Assembly: GCA_947459175.1 (NCBI GenBank) | Contig: CANHCT010000005.1 | Span: 1 to 47,954 of the forward strand | DNA: 47,954 nucleotides | Origin: Hymenobacteraceae bacterium | Lineage (GTDB): Bacteria > Bacteroidota > Bacteroidia > Cytophagales > Flexibacteraceae | Reading direction: 5' to 3' | Part shown: positions 16,393-26,510 of the stretch, one piece after another | Position numbering within the stretch: position 1 is the stretch's first letter | How the letters are laid out: the number at the start of each line of letters is the position of its first letter | Notes under the pieces: generated by a model | The model's database searches: none | What the model was told of the DNA's origin: nothing | Seen by the model: only the letters and a program-made list of their open reading frames with translations | Translations under genes and position numbers: made by a program

Positions 16393-16420
16393 AAAAGCCA
16401 CCCCGCAAGAGGTGGCTTTT
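16393..16420. terminator. Bidirectional terminator between fic and rpoB
   Basis: A 10-bp stem AAAAGCCACC (16393-16402) / GGTGGCTTTT (16411-16420) around an 8-base loop gives a T-run on both strands. It ends transcription of fic (+) and rpoB (-). Finding a terminator directly after rpoB means that rpoC is not read from this transcript. Confidence 0.85.
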
Positions 16421-16440
16421 CTGTTTGTATTCGAATCCGG

Positions 16441-19400
16441 TTAGTCCATCGTAATTTCCAGTGCAAGGCCTCTCAGCTCGTGCACCAGTACATTGAATGA
16501 TTCCGGAATATTGGGCTTCGGCATGTTTTCTCCTTTCACAATGGCCTCATAGGCCCTTGCTCTTCCTACTACATCATCCGACTTTACGGTCAGAATTTCC
16601 TGCAGGATGTGGGAGGCACCGAATGCTTCCAAAGCCCAAACCTCCATTTCTCCGAAACGCTGACCACCAAACTGGGCTTTACCTCCCAATGGTTGCTGCG
16701 TAATGAGAGAGTATGGTCCGATGGAACGGGCGTGCATCTTATCGTCTACCAGGTGACCGAGTTTCAGCATGTAGATGATACCCACGGTTACTTTCTGGTC
16801 AAATCTTTCACCGGTCAGGCCGTCATATAGGTAGGTCCTTCCGAAATCCGGCAAACCGGCTTCCTTCAGTTCGCTTACTACCTCTTCTTCGGTGGCACCG
16901 TCGAAGATAGGCGTGGCATATTTTCTGCCAAGCTTTCTTCCTGCCCAGGCCAGTACGGTCTCATAAATCTGACCGATGTTCATCCTTGAAGGTACACCGA
17001 GCGGATTGAGCACGATATCCATCGGCGTGCCGTCCTGAAGGAAAGGCATATCTTCCGGACGCACAATCTTGGCTACCACACCTTTGTTTCCGTGGCGGCC
17101 CGCCATTTTATCGCCCACTTTCAGTTTGCGTTTTTTGGCAATATACACCTTGGCCAGTTTTACAATACCGGTTGGCAATTCGTCACCCACCTCAATGGCA
17201 ACCCTTTCCCGCTTGAAACGGCCCGAAATTTCATTGCGCTTTTTCAGGTAATTCTTTACCAGATCCACCACCATTTTATTCAGGCGGGAATCGTCGGTCC
17301 AGTTTTCGAGCACCAGGTCTGCGATAAGATTGGCTTCTTCCTGTACATTGTAGTTGCTCTCATCACGGTAAGGATTCTTTTCGGGGAACAGGTTCTCAGT
17401 GATGTTTTTCCGGCTGAATTTCACGCCCTTGGACATGATTTCATCGCCAAATTTGTGCTTGATGCCTTTCGAGTTTTTCCCTTCTATCAGAGCGAGAAGC
17501 TTATCGATGGCTTTATTTTTCAGCTCAATCAGATCTTTGGAGTATTTCGATTTCAGAACATCGAGTTCTTTTTTCGAAGCAGCCCGGAGGTCTTTGTCTT
17601 TGCGGGGGCGTGAGAAAAGCTTGGTATCAATGACCACACCTTTCATAGACGGAGGTGCTTTCATCGAAGCATCTTTTACATCTCCGGCTTTGTCACCGAA
17701 AATGGCACGAAGCAGTTTTTCTTCGGGTGTAGGATCGCTTTCTCCTTTCGGGGTTATCTTACCCACAAGGATATCGCCTTCTTTCACCTCGGCACCAACA
17801 CGGATAATGCCATCTTTGTCAAGGTTGCGAACTGCCTCTTCGCTTACATTCGGAATTTCAGAGGTCAGTTCTTCTTCGCCACGCTTGGTTTCTCTTACCT
17901 CCAGTTCAAATTCTTCGATATGCAGAGAGGTGAAAATATCATCCGATACTACCTTTTCCGAAATCACAATGGCATCTTCAAAGTTGTATCCCTGCCAGGG
18001 CATAAAGGCCACCAGCATATTCCGTCCCAGGGCCAGCTCACCACCCTGTGTGGCGTATCCCTCCACCAGAATCTGAGATTTGGCCACCCTGTCACCCTTG
18101 TTTACAATCGGGCGGTGGTTGATGCAGGTATCCTGGTTGGTACGGCGGAATTTGGTCAGGTTGTAAGTGCGGATATCGTTGTCGAACTCCACCATTTTTT
18201 GGTCTTCGGTCTGATCGTATTTTACAACCAGCTTATTCGAATCCACATAAATCACTTCACCATCTCCTTCAGCCGCAATCATGGTTTTGGAGTCTGAAGC
18301 TACCCGCTCCTCCAGGCCGGTTCCCACAATGGGAGCCTCGGGACGAAGCAAAGGTACTGCCTGACGCTGCATGTTTGAACCCATCAGGGCGCGGTTGGCA
18401 TCGTCATGCTCCAAAAACGGAATCAAAGAGGCGGCAATCGAAACAATCTGGTTTGGTGCCACATCCATGTAGGTGAGGTTGGTTGGCTCCACAAAAGGGA
18501 AGTCACCTTCAAACCTTGCTTTTACCCTGTCCTGATGGAATTCACCGGTTTCGGACATTTTGGCTTTTGCCAGGGCTATGTTGTGTCCGTCTTCTTCTTC
18601 GGCGGTAAGGTATTCAACCGGTTGGTCGACCAGAATTTTTCCTTCGCTGATTTTACGATAAGGCGTTTCAATAAAGCCCATACCATTGATTTTGGCATGT
18701 ACACAGAGGGAAGAAATCAAACCGATGTTGGGACCTTCCGGAGTCTCAATGGTGCAAAGACGGCCATAGTGTGTGTAGTGCACATCCCGCACCTCGAATC
18801 CGGCTCTTTCTCTTGAAAGTCCTCCTGGCCCGAGGGCAGAAAGTCTTCTCTTGTGTGTAATCTCAGCCAAGGGATTGGTTTGATCCATAAACTGAGAAAG
18901 CTGATTGGTGCCAAAGAATGAATTGATTACTGAAGACAAAGTCCGGGCATTGATCAGGTCAACGGGTTTGAAATCCTCATTGTCCCGGACATTCATTCTT
19001 TCTTTAATGGTCCGGGCCATACGGGCCAAGCCTACGCCGAACTGGGCATACAATTGCTCTCCTACGGTGCGCACCCTTCTGTTTGAAAGGTGGTCAATAT
19101 CATCCACAACGGCTTTTGAATTGATCAGACCGATGAGGTATTTTACAATCATGATGATGTCTTCCGTGGTCAGTACTTTTACACTGCTTGCGGTAGACAA
19201 TCCCAGTTTTTTGTTGATTCTGTAGCGGCCTACATCTCCCAGGTCATATCTTTTGTCTGAAAAGAACAGGTTTTGGATAATGTCACGGGCGGTCTGCTCA
19301 TCGGGAGCATCTGTATTTCGAAGCTGACGGTAGATTTGCTCAACCGCTTCTTTTTCAGAGTTGGAGGGATCCTTCTGAAGCGTATTGTAGATGATGGTGA

Positions 19401-20316
19401 AATCGGTCGAGTTCACATCCTCCCGGTGTACGATTACAGATTTGGACCCGGAATCCATAATAACTTCCAGGTCAGTATCTGTGATGATGGTATCCCTCTC
19501 GAGCAATACTTCGTTACGGGCAATGGAAACAACCTCGCCGGTATCCTCGTCCACAAAATCTTCTGTCCAGGATTTCAGAACCCTTGCTGCCAGCTTGCGG
19601 CCCAGCAATTTCTTCTGATTGGTTTTGTTTACATTGATTTCCTCCGACAATCCGAAGATGTCCAGAATTTCCTTGTCAGAACCGAATCCTATGGCACGAA
19701 GCAAAGTGGTCACAGGAAATTTCTTTTTCCGGTCGATGTAGGCATACATCACATTGTTTACATCGGTGGCAAACTCAATCCATGAACCTTTAAACGGAAT
19801 GATTCTGGCGGAATACAGTTTGGTTCCGTTGGTGTGTTTGCTCTGCGCAAAAAACACTCCGGGAGAGCGGTGCAACTGAGATACAATCACCCTCTCGGCT
19901 CCGTTGATAACAAAAGAGCCTCTGCGGGTCATGTAGGGGATGTTGCCCAGAAACACCTCCTGTTCAATGGTTTGAAAATCCTCGTTTTCTTTGTCGTTGC
20001 AGGAAAGCCTGAGTTTGGCTTTCAGCGGAACGGAATAGGTGAGGCCCCTGTCGATGCATTCTTCTACGCTGTATTTCGGAGGATCTACATTGTAATCGAT
20101 GAACTCAAGCGTAAAATTTTCTCTCGAATCAGAAATCGGAAAGTTTTCTGAGAAAACCTTGAAAAGGCCTTCGCCGATTCTTTTTTCTACGGGAGTTTCC
20201 AGCTGAAAGAAGTCTTTAAACGACTGAAGCTGAACATCTAAGAAGTCCGGATAATCTATTGCGGGTTTTACCGACGCGAATGAAATCCTGCCGGATTTGG
20301 TTACAGTTTTGCCCAA
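16441..20316 (-). CDS. rpoB: RNA polymerase beta subunit
   Basis: A complete 1291-residue RpoB. Landmarks include the N-terminal lobe ([27 protein letters not shown]), the rifampicin region with [25 protein letters not shown] and [17 protein letters not shown], and the C-terminal switch and clamp segments ([34 protein letters not shown]). The Asp, His and Ser positions usually changed in rifampicin resistance carry the sensitive-type residues. The gene is alone. Upstream is a divergent IscA-type gene rather than rplJ/rplL, and downstream are a terminator and a convergent fic rather than rpoC. Such isolation is rare in bacteria. A promoter candidate lies in the 138-base upstream gap. Confidence 0.98.
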   Translation of the reverse strand: MGKTVTKSGRISFASVKPAIDYPDFLDVQLQSFKDFFQLETPVEKRIGEGLFKVFSENFPISDSRENFTLEFIDYNVDPPKYSVEECIDRGLTYSVPLKAKLRLSCNDKENEDFQTIEQEVFLGNIPYMTRRGSFVINGAERVIVSQLHRSPGVFFAQSKHTNGTKLYSARIIPFKGSWIEFATDVNNVMYAYIDRKKKFPVTTLLRAIGFGSDKEILDIFGLSEEINVNKTNQKKLLGRKLAARVLKSWTEDFVDEDTGEVVSIARNEVLLERDTIITDTDLEVIMDSGSKSVIVHREDVNSTDFTIIYNTLQKDPSNSEKEAVEQIYRQLRNTDAPDEQTARDIIQNLFFSDKRYDLGDVGRYRINKKLGLSTASSVKVLTTEDIIMIVKYLIGLINSKAVVDDIDHLSNRRVRTVGEQLYAQFGVGLARMARTIKERMNVRDNEDFKPVDLINARTLSSVINSFFGTNQLSQFMDQTNPLAEITHKRRLSALGPGGLSRERAGFEVRDVHYTHYGRLCTIETPEGPNIGLISSLCVHAKINGMGFIETPYRKISEGKILVDQPVEYLTAEEEDGHNIALAKAKMSETGEFHQDRVKARFEGDFPFVEPTNLTYMDVAPNQIVSIAASLIPFLEHDDANRALMGSNMQRQAVPLLRPEAPIVGTGLEERVASDSKTMIAAEGDGEVIYVDSNKLVVKYDQTEDQKMVEFDNDIRTYNLTKFRRTNQDTCINHRPIVNKGDRVAKSQILVEGYATQGGELALGRNMLVAFMPWQGYNFEDAIVISEKVVSDDIFTSLHIEEFELEVRETKRGEEELTSEIPNVSEEAVRNLDKDGIIRVGAEVKEGDILVGKITPKGESDPTPEEKLLRAIFGDKAGDVKDASMKAPPSMKGVVIDTKLFSRPRKDKDLRAASKKELDVLKSKYSKDLIELKNKAIDKLLALIEGKNSKGIKHKFGDEIMSKGVKFSRKNITENLFPEKNPYRDESNYNVQEEANLIADLVLENWTDDSRLNKMVVDLVKNYLKKRNEISGRFKRERVAIEVGDELPTGIVKLAKVYIAKKRKLKVGDKMAGRHGNKGVVAKIVRPEDMPFLQDGTPMDIVLNPLGVPSRMNIGQIYETVLAWAGRKLGRKYATPIFDGATEEEVVSELKEAGLPDFGRTYLYDGLTGERFDQKVTVGIIYMLKLGHLVDDKMHARSIGPYSLITQQPLGGKAQFGGQRFGEMEVWALEAFGASHILQEILTVKSDDVVGRARAYEAIVKGENMPKPNIPESFNVLVHELRGLALEITMD

Positions 20317-20353
20317 TTTACTTGAAATTTTATCCTTTTTAAAAAAGAGGGTG

Positions 20354-20361
20354 CAAAACTA
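20354..20361 (-). promoter_or_regulatory. Candidate -7 box of rpoB
   Basis: Minus strand TAGTTTTG followed by CACC matches TAnnTTTG, 37 bases before the rpoB ATG. A TTG lies 23 bases upstream, slightly far. It supports rpoB having its own promoter. Confidence 0.45.
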
Positions 20362-20398
20362 TAAAAAATTTGGCAAACCGATTTCAATATTTTCAAGA

Positions 20399-20429
20399 TT
20401 TGTGGAATGATTTTTGAAAGTTAATTTTG
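20399..20429 (+). promoter_or_regulatory. Promoter of the IscA-type gene
   Basis: TTTG (20399-20402), 19 bases, TAATTTTG (20422-20429) followed by CA: a full consensus Bacteroidota promoter. It is divergent from the rpoB promoter and would start transcription about 20 bases before the ATG at 20455. Confidence 0.65.
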
Positions 20430-20454
20430 CAACACAATTTCATCCTATTGAACC

Positions 20455-20781
20455 ATGATACAGGTATCTGAAAAAGCAAAAGACAAAATCCTTGAAATAA
20501 AGGTTACGGAAAACCGGAGCGAAAATTTCCATGTACGGGTGGGCGTAAAAGGCGGGGGCTGTTCAGGGCTGATGTATGATCTGGCTTTTGATGAAGAGCT
20601 GCAGCCAACAGATAAACTTATCGAAGACAAAGGCATAAAACTCGTAGTCGACAAAAAGTCGGTGCTTTACCTTGCCGGTACCACACTGGATTTTTCGGAT
20701 GGACTGAACGGCAAAGGTTTTCATTTTGTAAATCCCAATGCCAGCCGCACCTGCGGATGCGGTGAAAGCTTCAGCGTTTGA
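20455..20781 (+). CDS. Iron-sulfur cluster assembly protein, HesB/IscA/SufA family
   Basis: A 108-residue A-type carrier that passes Fe-S clusters to target enzymes. The three ligand cysteines are in place: Cys36 in GGGCSGL, and Cys100 and Cys102 in RTCGCGESF. Length is typical. It has its own consensus promoter divergent from rpoB. No suf or isc genes are adjacent, so I cannot say which system it serves. Confidence 0.93.
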   Translation: MIQVSEKAKDKILEIKVTENRSENFHVRVGVKGGGCSGLMYDLAFDEELQPTDKLIEDKGIKLVVDKKSVLYLAGTTLDFSDGLNGKGFHFVNPNASRTCGCGESFSV

Positions 20782-20955
20782 CGCAAAAAATGCATCCCGG
20801 TTCAATTCGTTCCGAATGCACAACAACTCCCCGTTTGGGATCAAAATAGATTTAGAACTCCGGTAGAAAAGTTAATCAAAAGCGCATGTATCTTTTGAGC
20901 ATCAATTCTCATTAATCCTTTGCCTGCTTGGGTTTTGGAAAAAAACCATCAACTT

Positions 20956-20963
20956 TGTATTTG
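20956..20963 (+). promoter_or_regulatory. Weak promoter candidate before the 71-residue ORF
   Basis: TGTATTTG at 20956-20963 (one mismatch to TAnnTTTG), with a TTTG 18 bases upstream, lies 11 bases before the ATG at 20975. The short distance leaves almost no leader, so this is tentative. Confidence 0.25.
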
Positions 20964-20974
20964 AATTTTCAGAC

Positions 20975-21190
20975 ATGAAGCTAATTGACATTATTCTCAC
21001 CGGTATATTGTCTTCCGTTGGATTGGCGGATAATCCCTTTGGAGCAAAGCTAAAGCAGATTAGAAGGGAATCGAATGAAGAAAAGCTTTCTCAAGACTGG
21101 CTCAAAGCAGCTCGGGATTTCAGAAATGCTTATGAGCGGGAAACAAAACAGATTGCAGAGGCAGGAAAATATGCCTCGGTCAGTTTCTGA
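20975..21190 (+). CDS. Small protein of unknown function upstream of DUF2335
   Basis: A 71-residue frame starting MKLIDIILTGILSSVG, with a modest hydrophobic N-terminal segment followed by a charged helical region (KLSQDWLKAARDFRNAYERETKQIAEAGK). I do not recognise a family. It has protein-like composition and overlaps the start of the DUF2335 frame (ATG 21171) by 20 bases in another frame, so the two may be translationally coupled. A strong hairpin begins 10 bases after its stop. The alternative is one ancestral gene broken by a frameshift, or a +1 recoding event; sequence alone does not decide. Confidence 0.5.
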   Translation: MKLIDIILTGILSSVGLADNPFGAKLKQIRRESNEEKLSQDWLKAARDFRNAYERETKQIAEAGKYASVSF

Positions 21191-21572
21191 GCAGAAACCA
21201 ACGGTGCCACCCAAGAAAGGTGGCACTGTCATTATGACCAATACTTTCCATGGCCCAATGCCACCTCCTGAAATGTTGGCCATGTATGAAAATGTATACC
21301 CTGGTTTTACAGAGCGTTTATTCGCCCAGCAAGAACAGGAAAGTGCCAACAGGCGAAAAATAGAAAGCGACTATTCCTCAGGATTCAAGTGGACCATGTT
21401 GTCCAGTATTTGGTGTGCCACATTGATTTGTCTTGCCCTTATTGGTTTTGCAGCCGTGGCTTTGCTTCACGGCTATGCAGCGGTTGCCATTTCAACCATT
21501 GCATCAGGAGTAGTTGCCTTTGCGGCAGCTTTCTACAAATTAAGGTCCGGTCATAAAGAAGATTCGGAATAA
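21171..21572 (+). CDS. DUF2335 two-helix membrane protein
   Basis: A 133-residue protein from ATG 21171. It carries the DUF2335 core FHGPMPPPEMLAMYENVYPGF near residues 25-45, a charged helix with QEQESANRRKIESDYSSG, then two membrane segments (TLICLALIGFAAVALLHGY, and AISTIASGVVAFAAAFY) and a short charged tail. The frame extends back to an ATG at 21075, but that part reads like out-of-frame translation of the upstream ORF. ATG 21234, just after the hairpin, is a third possible start. The family is predicted membrane protein of unknown role. Confidence 0.75.
   Translation: MPRSVSEQKPTVPPKKGGTVIMTNTFHGPMPPPEMLAMYENVYPGFTERLFAQQEQESANRRKIESDYSSGFKWTMLSSIWCATLICLALIGFAAVALLHGYAAVAISTIASGVVAFAAAFYKLRSGHKEDSE
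21201..21229. repeat. Strong hairpin between the small ORF and the DUF2335 core
   Basis: An 11-bp stem (21201-21211 with 21219-21229, one G-U pair) with a 7-base loop CAAGAAA. It begins 10 bases after the stop of the 71-residue ORF and ends 4 bases before the internal ATG at 21234, inside the DUF2335 frame. No T-run follows, so it is not a typical terminator. It could modulate translation of the second gene. Confidence 0.6.
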
Positions 21573-21785
21573 ATTATCTGGCCTGTATCAGCTTAGAAAA
21601 GATTTGTCCGGATTTCCGGATGGTGTTCTGTCAGGGCAAAAATAAAATTCGAAAGTCGTTTCTGTTATTCCGATTTTCAATCGAAATGTAGAAGAACCAA
21701 ACATTGAAGTAAATTACTTGATTATAAGCAAGATAAAATCCGTCAGCCCGAAAAAATTGTATTACTGAGGTCCTAACCCCAATTA

Positions 21786-23195
21786 TTATTTTCTCAACAC
21801 CATCAAGGCCACATTTTCCACATGGTGGGTATGCGGAAACATGTCAAGCGGATGGATTTCAATCAGTTCGTATTTGGGTAAGAGCATGGCAATGTCACGG
21901 GCCTGGGTGGCCGGATTGCAGCTTACATATATGATTTTCCCCGCTTCCGATGCCAGAACCTGCTGAATGACATCGGGATGCATTCCCGCACGGGGTGGGT
22001 CCGTTATCAGGATATCCGGCTTGCCATGGTTTTCAAAAAAGGTCTGGTTCAGCACTTTGGCCATATCTCCGCTGAAAAACTGAACATTGTCCAGCCGGTT
22101 GATGGCGGCATTTTCCCGGGCATCGGCTACTGCGGCTTCCACATATTCCACACCGACTACCTTTTTTGCTTTTCTGGCCACAAATTGTGCAATGGTTCCT
22201 GTACCGGTGTAGAGGTCGTATACCAGATCGTTTTCACTTGCATTTGCCAGCCTGTTGACCAGTTGATACATAGCAAGTGCCTGAGGACCATTGGTTTGAT
22301 AAAAAGATGTAGGCCCAATCCTGAACCGCAGATTCTCCATTTCTTCCCACACAAATGCCTCTCCCGAAAAGGGTATGGCCTTAAGGTCCTGATAAGAGTC
22401 GTTGCGTTTGGTATTGATGATATACTGCAGGGAGGTAATTTCAGGAAAAGCTTTTTTCATGGCCGAAAGCATGGGCTCTATGATTTCCTCAGCACGATGG
22501 GCGAAAATTACCACCACCATCAGACCACCCGTAGAAGTGGTCCTTATCAACAAGTTTCGCAACTGACCGCTTTGCTCCCGGATATTGAAAAACGAATATC
22601 CCTTTTCTTCAGCAAAATGTCTGGTCCAGTTCCGGATGGCATTGCTGGGATCGGGCTGAAGATAACAATGCTTGATTTCCAGAACTTTATCAAACTTTTT
22701 GGGTATGTGAAAACCCAGGGCATTGTGTGAAAGGCCTTCCGTCTGATGGATTTCATGGGATTCGAGCCAGCGGTGCGACGAAAATGTAAATTCCAGTTTG
22801 TTGCGGTAATACCGGTTTTGGGGCGAGGGCAGAATAGGAAACCACCTGCCTTCTTTCGTCTTGCCTATCCTTTCAAAGGCATCCCTTACTTGTTTTTCCT
22901 TGTACTCCAGTTGTTTTTCATATTCCAGATTTTGCCATTTGCATCCTCCGCAGATGCCGAAATGGCTGCAAAAAGCCTCCTTTCTGTCGGGCGAAGGGCT
23001 TTTCAGGCGATAGACTCTGGCTTCTGCATATGATTTTTTGTCTTTTTCTATCAGTATATCGGCTACATCACCGGGCACACCTCCTTCTACAAAATATACC
23101 TTTTCCTCGATTCTGGCCACGCATTTTCCTTCTGCCGCCATATCGAGCAATCGTACATCTTCTTTCAGTCGGTTTCTGGATTTTCTTCCGGGCAT
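21786..23195 (-). CDS. rlmD: 23S rRNA (uracil-C5)-methyltransferase, RlmD/RumA family
   Basis: A 469-residue SAM-dependent methyltransferase forming 5-methyluridine in 23S rRNA. Residues about 12-65 form the TRAM RNA-binding domain. Cys76, Cys82 and Cys85 (FCSHFGICGGCKWQ) are ligands of the Fe-S cluster. The methyltransferase core has DLYTGTGTIAQF, ITDPPRAGMH and the nucleophile region IYVSCNPATQARD near the end. RlmD versus the related RlmC or TrmA is decided only by overall similarity, so the exact target uridine is not certain. It starts 20 bases after fcl and is probably the last gene of gmd-fcl-rlmD. Confidence 0.88.
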   Translation of the reverse strand: MPGRKSRNRLKEDVRLLDMAAEGKCVARIEEKVYFVEGGVPGDVADILIEKDKKSYAEARVYRLKSPSPDRKEAFCSHFGICGGCKWQNLEYEKQLEYKEKQVRDAFERIGKTKEGRWFPILPSPQNRYYRNKLEFTFSSHRWLESHEIHQTEGLSHNALGFHIPKKFDKVLEIKHCYLQPDPSNAIRNWTRHFAEEKGYSFFNIREQSGQLRNLLIRTTSTGGLMVVVIFAHRAEEIIEPMLSAMKKAFPEITSLQYIINTKRNDSYQDLKAIPFSGEAFVWEEMENLRFRIGPTSFYQTNGPQALAMYQLVNRLANASENDLVYDLYTGTGTIAQFVARKAKKVVGVEYVEAAVADARENAAINRLDNVQFFSGDMAKVLNQTFFENHGKPDILITDPPRAGMHPDVIQQVLASEAGKIIYVSCNPATQARDIAMLLPKYELIEIHPLDMFPHTHHVENVALMVLRK

Positions 23196-23215
23196 TTTTC
23201 CGGCGAATGAAAAAT

Positions 23216-24154
23216 TCAGGCGAATTCTTTTGCCCCTGCTTCCTCGTATACCATGCGGATGCCGGCTCCGAGTTCAATTTTGTGGTGCCAGCCTGCCCGA
23301 TGAAGTTTGCTTACATCCATCAGTTTCCGAGGGGTACCATCAGGTTTGGTGCTGTCCCACACAATTTTTCCTTCAAAACCTGTGATTTCGGCTATCATTT
23401 CAGCCAACTCTTTGATGCTCAGGTCTTCTCCGGTTCCTATATTGATAAGGCCCGGTTCCGAGTAATGCTCCATCAGAAACAGACAGGCATCTGCCAGATC
23501 GTCGGCATGCAGAAATTCCCGCTTGGGTGAGCCGCTTCCCCATACTACTACTTCTTTGAGGCCTGCCACTTTTGCTTCATGGAATTTTCTCAGCAAAGCA
23601 GGCAAAACATGGCTGTTGTTTAAATCATAGTTGTCGTTGGGGCCATACAGGTTGGTTGGCATCACGGAAATAAAATCACAGCCATACTGCAGGCGGTATG
23701 ATTCACACATTTTGATGCCTGCAATTTTGGCTATGGCGTAGGGTTCATTGGTGGGTTCCAGCAAGCCTGTCAGAAGGTATTCTTCCCGAAGTGGCTGGGG
23801 TGCCATTTTGGGATAGATACAGGACGAACCCAAAAAGAGTAATTTTTTCACCTTAGCCATAAAGGATTGGTGGATGACATTGCTCTCAATCATCAGGTTT
23901 TCATAAATGAAATCCGCTCTGTAAATGTTATTTGCCTGAATACCACCCACTTTTGCTGCGGCCAGAAAAACATAATCCGGTTTTTCGGATGCAAAAAAAT
24001 CAGCCGTCGCCTGCTGATTGCGCAAATCCAGTTCGGCGGAGGTACGGGTAATGATGTTGTGGTATCCCCTGTTTTGCAGTGCTCTTACCAGGGCAGAACC
24101 AACCATCCCCCGGTGGCCGGCCACATAAATTGCGGCATTTTTTTCCATTTTCAT
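23216..24154 (-). CDS. fcl: GDP-L-fucose synthase
   Basis: A 312-residue short-chain dehydrogenase/reductase that epimerises and reduces GDP-4-keto-6-deoxymannose to GDP-L-fucose. It has the NADP loop [14 protein letters not shown] near 13-26, the catalytic cluster GSSCIYPK with Ser and Cys, and the Tyr-x-x-x-Lys pair in PYAIAKIAG. Length is typical. It lies 16 bases after gmd, the enzyme making its substrate, so the pair forms a complete GDP-fucose route from GDP-mannose for surface glycans. Confidence 0.95.
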   Translation of the reverse strand: MKMEKNAAIYVAGHRGMVGSALVRALQNRGYHNIITRTSAELDLRNQQATADFFASEKPDYVFLAAAKVGGIQANNIYRADFIYENLMIESNVIHQSFMAKVKKLLFLGSSCIYPKMAPQPLREEYLLTGLLEPTNEPYAIAKIAGIKMCESYRLQYGCDFISVMPTNLYGPNDNYDLNNSHVLPALLRKFHEAKVAGLKEVVVWGSGSPKREFLHADDLADACLFLMEHYSEPGLINIGTGEDLSIKELAEMIAEITGFEGKIVWDSTKPDGTPRKLMDVSKLHRAGWHHKIELGAGIRMVYEEAGAKEFA

Positions 24155-24170
24155 TTTATGGCCGGGTAAA

Positions 24171-25286
24171 TCAGAGTTCGTAGTAATTCATCACTTTATG
24201 TCCGCCCTTTTGCAGGTACTTGTCCCGCTTGTAGAGGTTCAGGTCACTGCTCATCATGTCATTCACCAGACCCTTCAGATCGTAGCGGGGTTCCCAGCCG
24301 AGTTTGGTTTTGGCTTTTGTGGGATCGCCAATGAGCAAATCCACTTCTGTGGGGCGGAAATATTTCGGATCCACAGCCACCACCACTTTTCCTTTTTCCA
24401 ATTGATAATCAGGATTATGGCAGGCTTTTATCATACCTTTTTCATTGATTCCGCTGCCGGAAAATTCAAGTTCAACCCCAACTTCAGCGAAAGACATTTT
24501 TACGAAATCCCGGACATAGGTGGTAATGCCGGTGGCAATTACATAATCTTCAGGCTCAGGTTGCTGAAGAATCAGATACATGGCTTCCACATAATCTTTG
24601 GCGTGGCCCCAGTCTCTCTGAGCATCCAGATTGCCCAAATACAGACAATCCTGCAAGCCAAGGGCAATTTTAGATACCGCCCGGGTGATTTTTCGGGTTA
24701 CGAAAGTTTCCCCCCTGATGGGAGATTCGTGGTTGAAGAGAATGCCGTTGCAGGCATACATTCCATAGGCTTCTCTATAGTTTACCGTAATCCAGAAGCC
24801 ATACATTTTGGCCACCGCATAGGGTGAACGCGGATAGAATGGGGTTTTCTCACTCTGCGGCACTTCCTGCACGAGGCCGTACAATTCGGAAGTGGAGGCC
24901 TGATAGATTTTGGTTTTTTCATTCAGACCCAGAATTCGCACTGCTTCCAGAATTCGAAGTGTTCCGATTCCGTCGGCATTGGCGGTATATTCGGGGGTGT
25001 CGAAACTTACCTTTACATGACTCATGGCACCGAGGTTGTAAATTTCATCGGGCTGTACTTCCTGCACAATCCGGATGAGGTTGGTGGAGTCGGTCAGGTC
25101 ACCGTAATGAAGTTTAAAACGAATGTTTTTTTCATGGGGGTCCTGATAGAGATGGTCTATCCTGTCGGTATTGAAAAGTGAGGAACGGCGCTTGATGCCA
25201 TGCACTTCATACCCTTTTGAAAGCAGAAATTCAGCAAGATAGGCACCATCTTGTCCGGTGATACCGGTAACGAGGGCTTTTTTCAT
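24171..25286 (-). CDS. gmd: GDP-mannose 4,6-dehydratase
   Basis: A 371-residue extended SDR that converts GDP-mannose to GDP-4-keto-6-deoxymannose. Start taken at ATG 25284-25286 ([20 protein letters not shown]), since an upstream in-frame ATG adds 11 residues before the Rossmann loop. Family marks: [48 protein letters not shown] with catalytic Tyr/Lys, and [18 protein letters not shown]. It opens the gmd-fcl-rlmD run. The gene is divergent from the DUF2027-Smr gene. Confidence 0.96.
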   Translation of the reverse strand: MKKALVTGITGQDGAYLAEFLLSKGYEVHGIKRRSSLFNTDRIDHLYQDPHEKNIRFKLHYGDLTDSTNLIRIVQEVQPDEIYNLGAMSHVKVSFDTPEYTANADGIGTLRILEAVRILGLNEKTKIYQASTSELYGLVQEVPQSEKTPFYPRSPYAVAKMYGFWITVNYREAYGMYACNGILFNHESPIRGETFVTRKITRAVSKIALGLQDCLYLGNLDAQRDWGHAKDYVEAMYLILQQPEPEDYVIATGITTYVRDFVKMSFAEVGVELEFSGSGINEKGMIKACHNPDYQLEKGKVVVAVDPKYFRPTEVDLLIGDPTKAKTKLGWEPRYDLKGLVNDMMSSDLNLYKRDKYLQKGGHKVMNYYEL

Positions 25287-25376
25287 GAGCAAGTTGAGGT
25301 CAACAAAAAATGGCTGCAAAAGTCGGAAAATTCTGCAGAATTAGAAGCAAGGCACAGGATAAAGGACTAAAATCCC

Positions 25377-25384
25377 TAAATTTG
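25377..25384 (+). promoter_or_regulatory. Candidate -7 box of the Smr gene
   Basis: TAAATTTG followed by CATGCC matches TAnnTTTG exactly, 65 bases before the ATG at 25450. I see no clear TTG at the normal upstream distance. Confidence 0.35.
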
Positions 25385-25449
25385 CATGCCGCCGAAATCC
25401 GGTCACTTTCAAATATTTCGATGGTAAATCACTGAAAATAAATTAATTG

Positions 25450-26448
25450 ATGGCACAGGTGGGTATGCTGGTAGGTTCAAAGGTGCGCATGTTGCACGGC
25501 AGAGAGGAAGGAATCGTAACCCGCGTAGACGGGGAAAAAATCAGCGTTTTGCTGGAGCAGGGCCTGGAAATTCCCTTACATAAGAAGGATGTGGTGTTGA
25601 TTTCAGCTGCTGAATCTTACTCAAAGCCTGTTTCTGCTACTTCGCCTTCCGGCAACAAAACAGAACCTTCCAAAGCAGCGCCATCCAGGCTATTTTTTGT
25701 AAAGGATGGGGTTTATTTGGCTGCTTTTCAGGGTTCAGCTATGCTTTCTGATTTTTCCTTGGTCAATTTTACTGATTACCAGGTATTTGTACTGGCATAC
25801 AAACTTGGAAAGCCTTTGAATCATTTTTACGGTCATTATCTCATTGCTCCGAAATCTCATCTGATGTTGCCGGATGCTTTTCCCAATCAGGCAAGCCATC
25901 ATTGGGTAGGAATGCAGTTTCAAATTTTGAAATTCCACGAAAACCAGGGCGATGCCCGGCCATGCAAGGAATTCAGGCTTTCGTTTTCAGACCCTGCATG
26001 GAAGAAAAGCAAAACCATGGTACCTCTTTTGGAGAAAGAAGGTTTTCTTATTCAAATGGATGGTGATTTTCAGGCGGTAAGTTCAGAGGAGCTGAAAAAC
26101 AGCTTGTTAACTCCAAAAGAGATGCCTGCAGCCGGCCGCTCTCCTGTTTCGGAGAAAAAACTGGAATGGCGGGAAGTAGACATTCATATCGAGAAATTGC
26201 ATGCAGACCCCGGAAGCCTGCCTGCCTCCGAAATATTGGGAATTCAGATTCAGGCATTTGAAAAGGCTTTGGACCGGGCAATTGCTGAAGGAATCGGCTC
26301 ACTGATTGTGATTCATGGAGTTGGTAATGGCATCCTGAAAAATGAGGTGCACAAAAAAGTTTCAGGCCATCCGCATGTGGAATTTTTCAGGGAAGGCCGG
26401 AAAGAGAAGTTTGGCTATGGGGCTACGGAGATAAAATTCAAAGGCTGA
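25450..26448 (+). CDS. DUF2027 and Smr domain protein (MutS2-like Smr)
   Basis: A 332-residue protein common in Bacteroidota. Residues about 5-55 form a KOW/SH3-like segment (VGSKVRMLHGREEGIVTRVDG). About 75-200 is the DUF2027 beta-rich region. About 245-332 is an Smr domain with VDIHIEKLH and the active-site-like HGVGNGILKNEVHK. Smr domains of MutS2 and related proteins cut DNA or RNA; activity in this family is not established. The start is ATG 25450, although a TTG lies in frame one codon before. It converges with murI across 62 bases. Confidence 0.85.
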   Translation: MAQVGMLVGSKVRMLHGREEGIVTRVDGEKISVLLEQGLEIPLHKKDVVLISAAESYSKPVSATSPSGNKTEPSKAAPSRLFFVKDGVYLAAFQGSAMLSDFSLVNFTDYQVFVLAYKLGKPLNHFYGHYLIAPKSHLMLPDAFPNQASHHWVGMQFQILKFHENQGDARPCKEFRLSFSDPAWKKSKTMVPLLEKEGFLIQMDGDFQAVSSEELKNSLLTPKEMPAAGRSPVSEKKLEWREVDIHIEKLHADPGSLPASEILGIQIQAFEKALDRAIAEGIGSLIVIHGVGNGILKNEVHKKVSGHPHVEFFREGRKEKFGYGATEIKFKG

Positions 26449-26510
26449 TTTTACTGGCAGCCCGCAGGCAGAAGGGCCCCTATTTCCACATCGGTTTCAG
26501 GAAAGATTCA

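Noticed and set aside
16421-16440. TTCGAATCC near the rpoB end as the T-arm of a tRNA
   Set aside because: No acceptor or anticodon stem can be formed around it.
17399-18076. A 225-residue plus-strand frame inside rpoB
   Set aside because: Antisense shadow of a highly conserved gene; serine/arginine-rich composition typical of reverse-strand translation.
18700-18930. Possible rifampicin-resistance changes in rpoB
   Set aside because: The cluster I motifs carry the sensitive-type Asp, His and Ser residues, so no resistance change is seen.
21075-21170. Longer N-terminus for the DUF2335 protein from ATG 21075
   Set aside because: The added residues look like out-of-frame reading of the 71-residue ORF; ATG 21171 leaves the usual short N-terminus.
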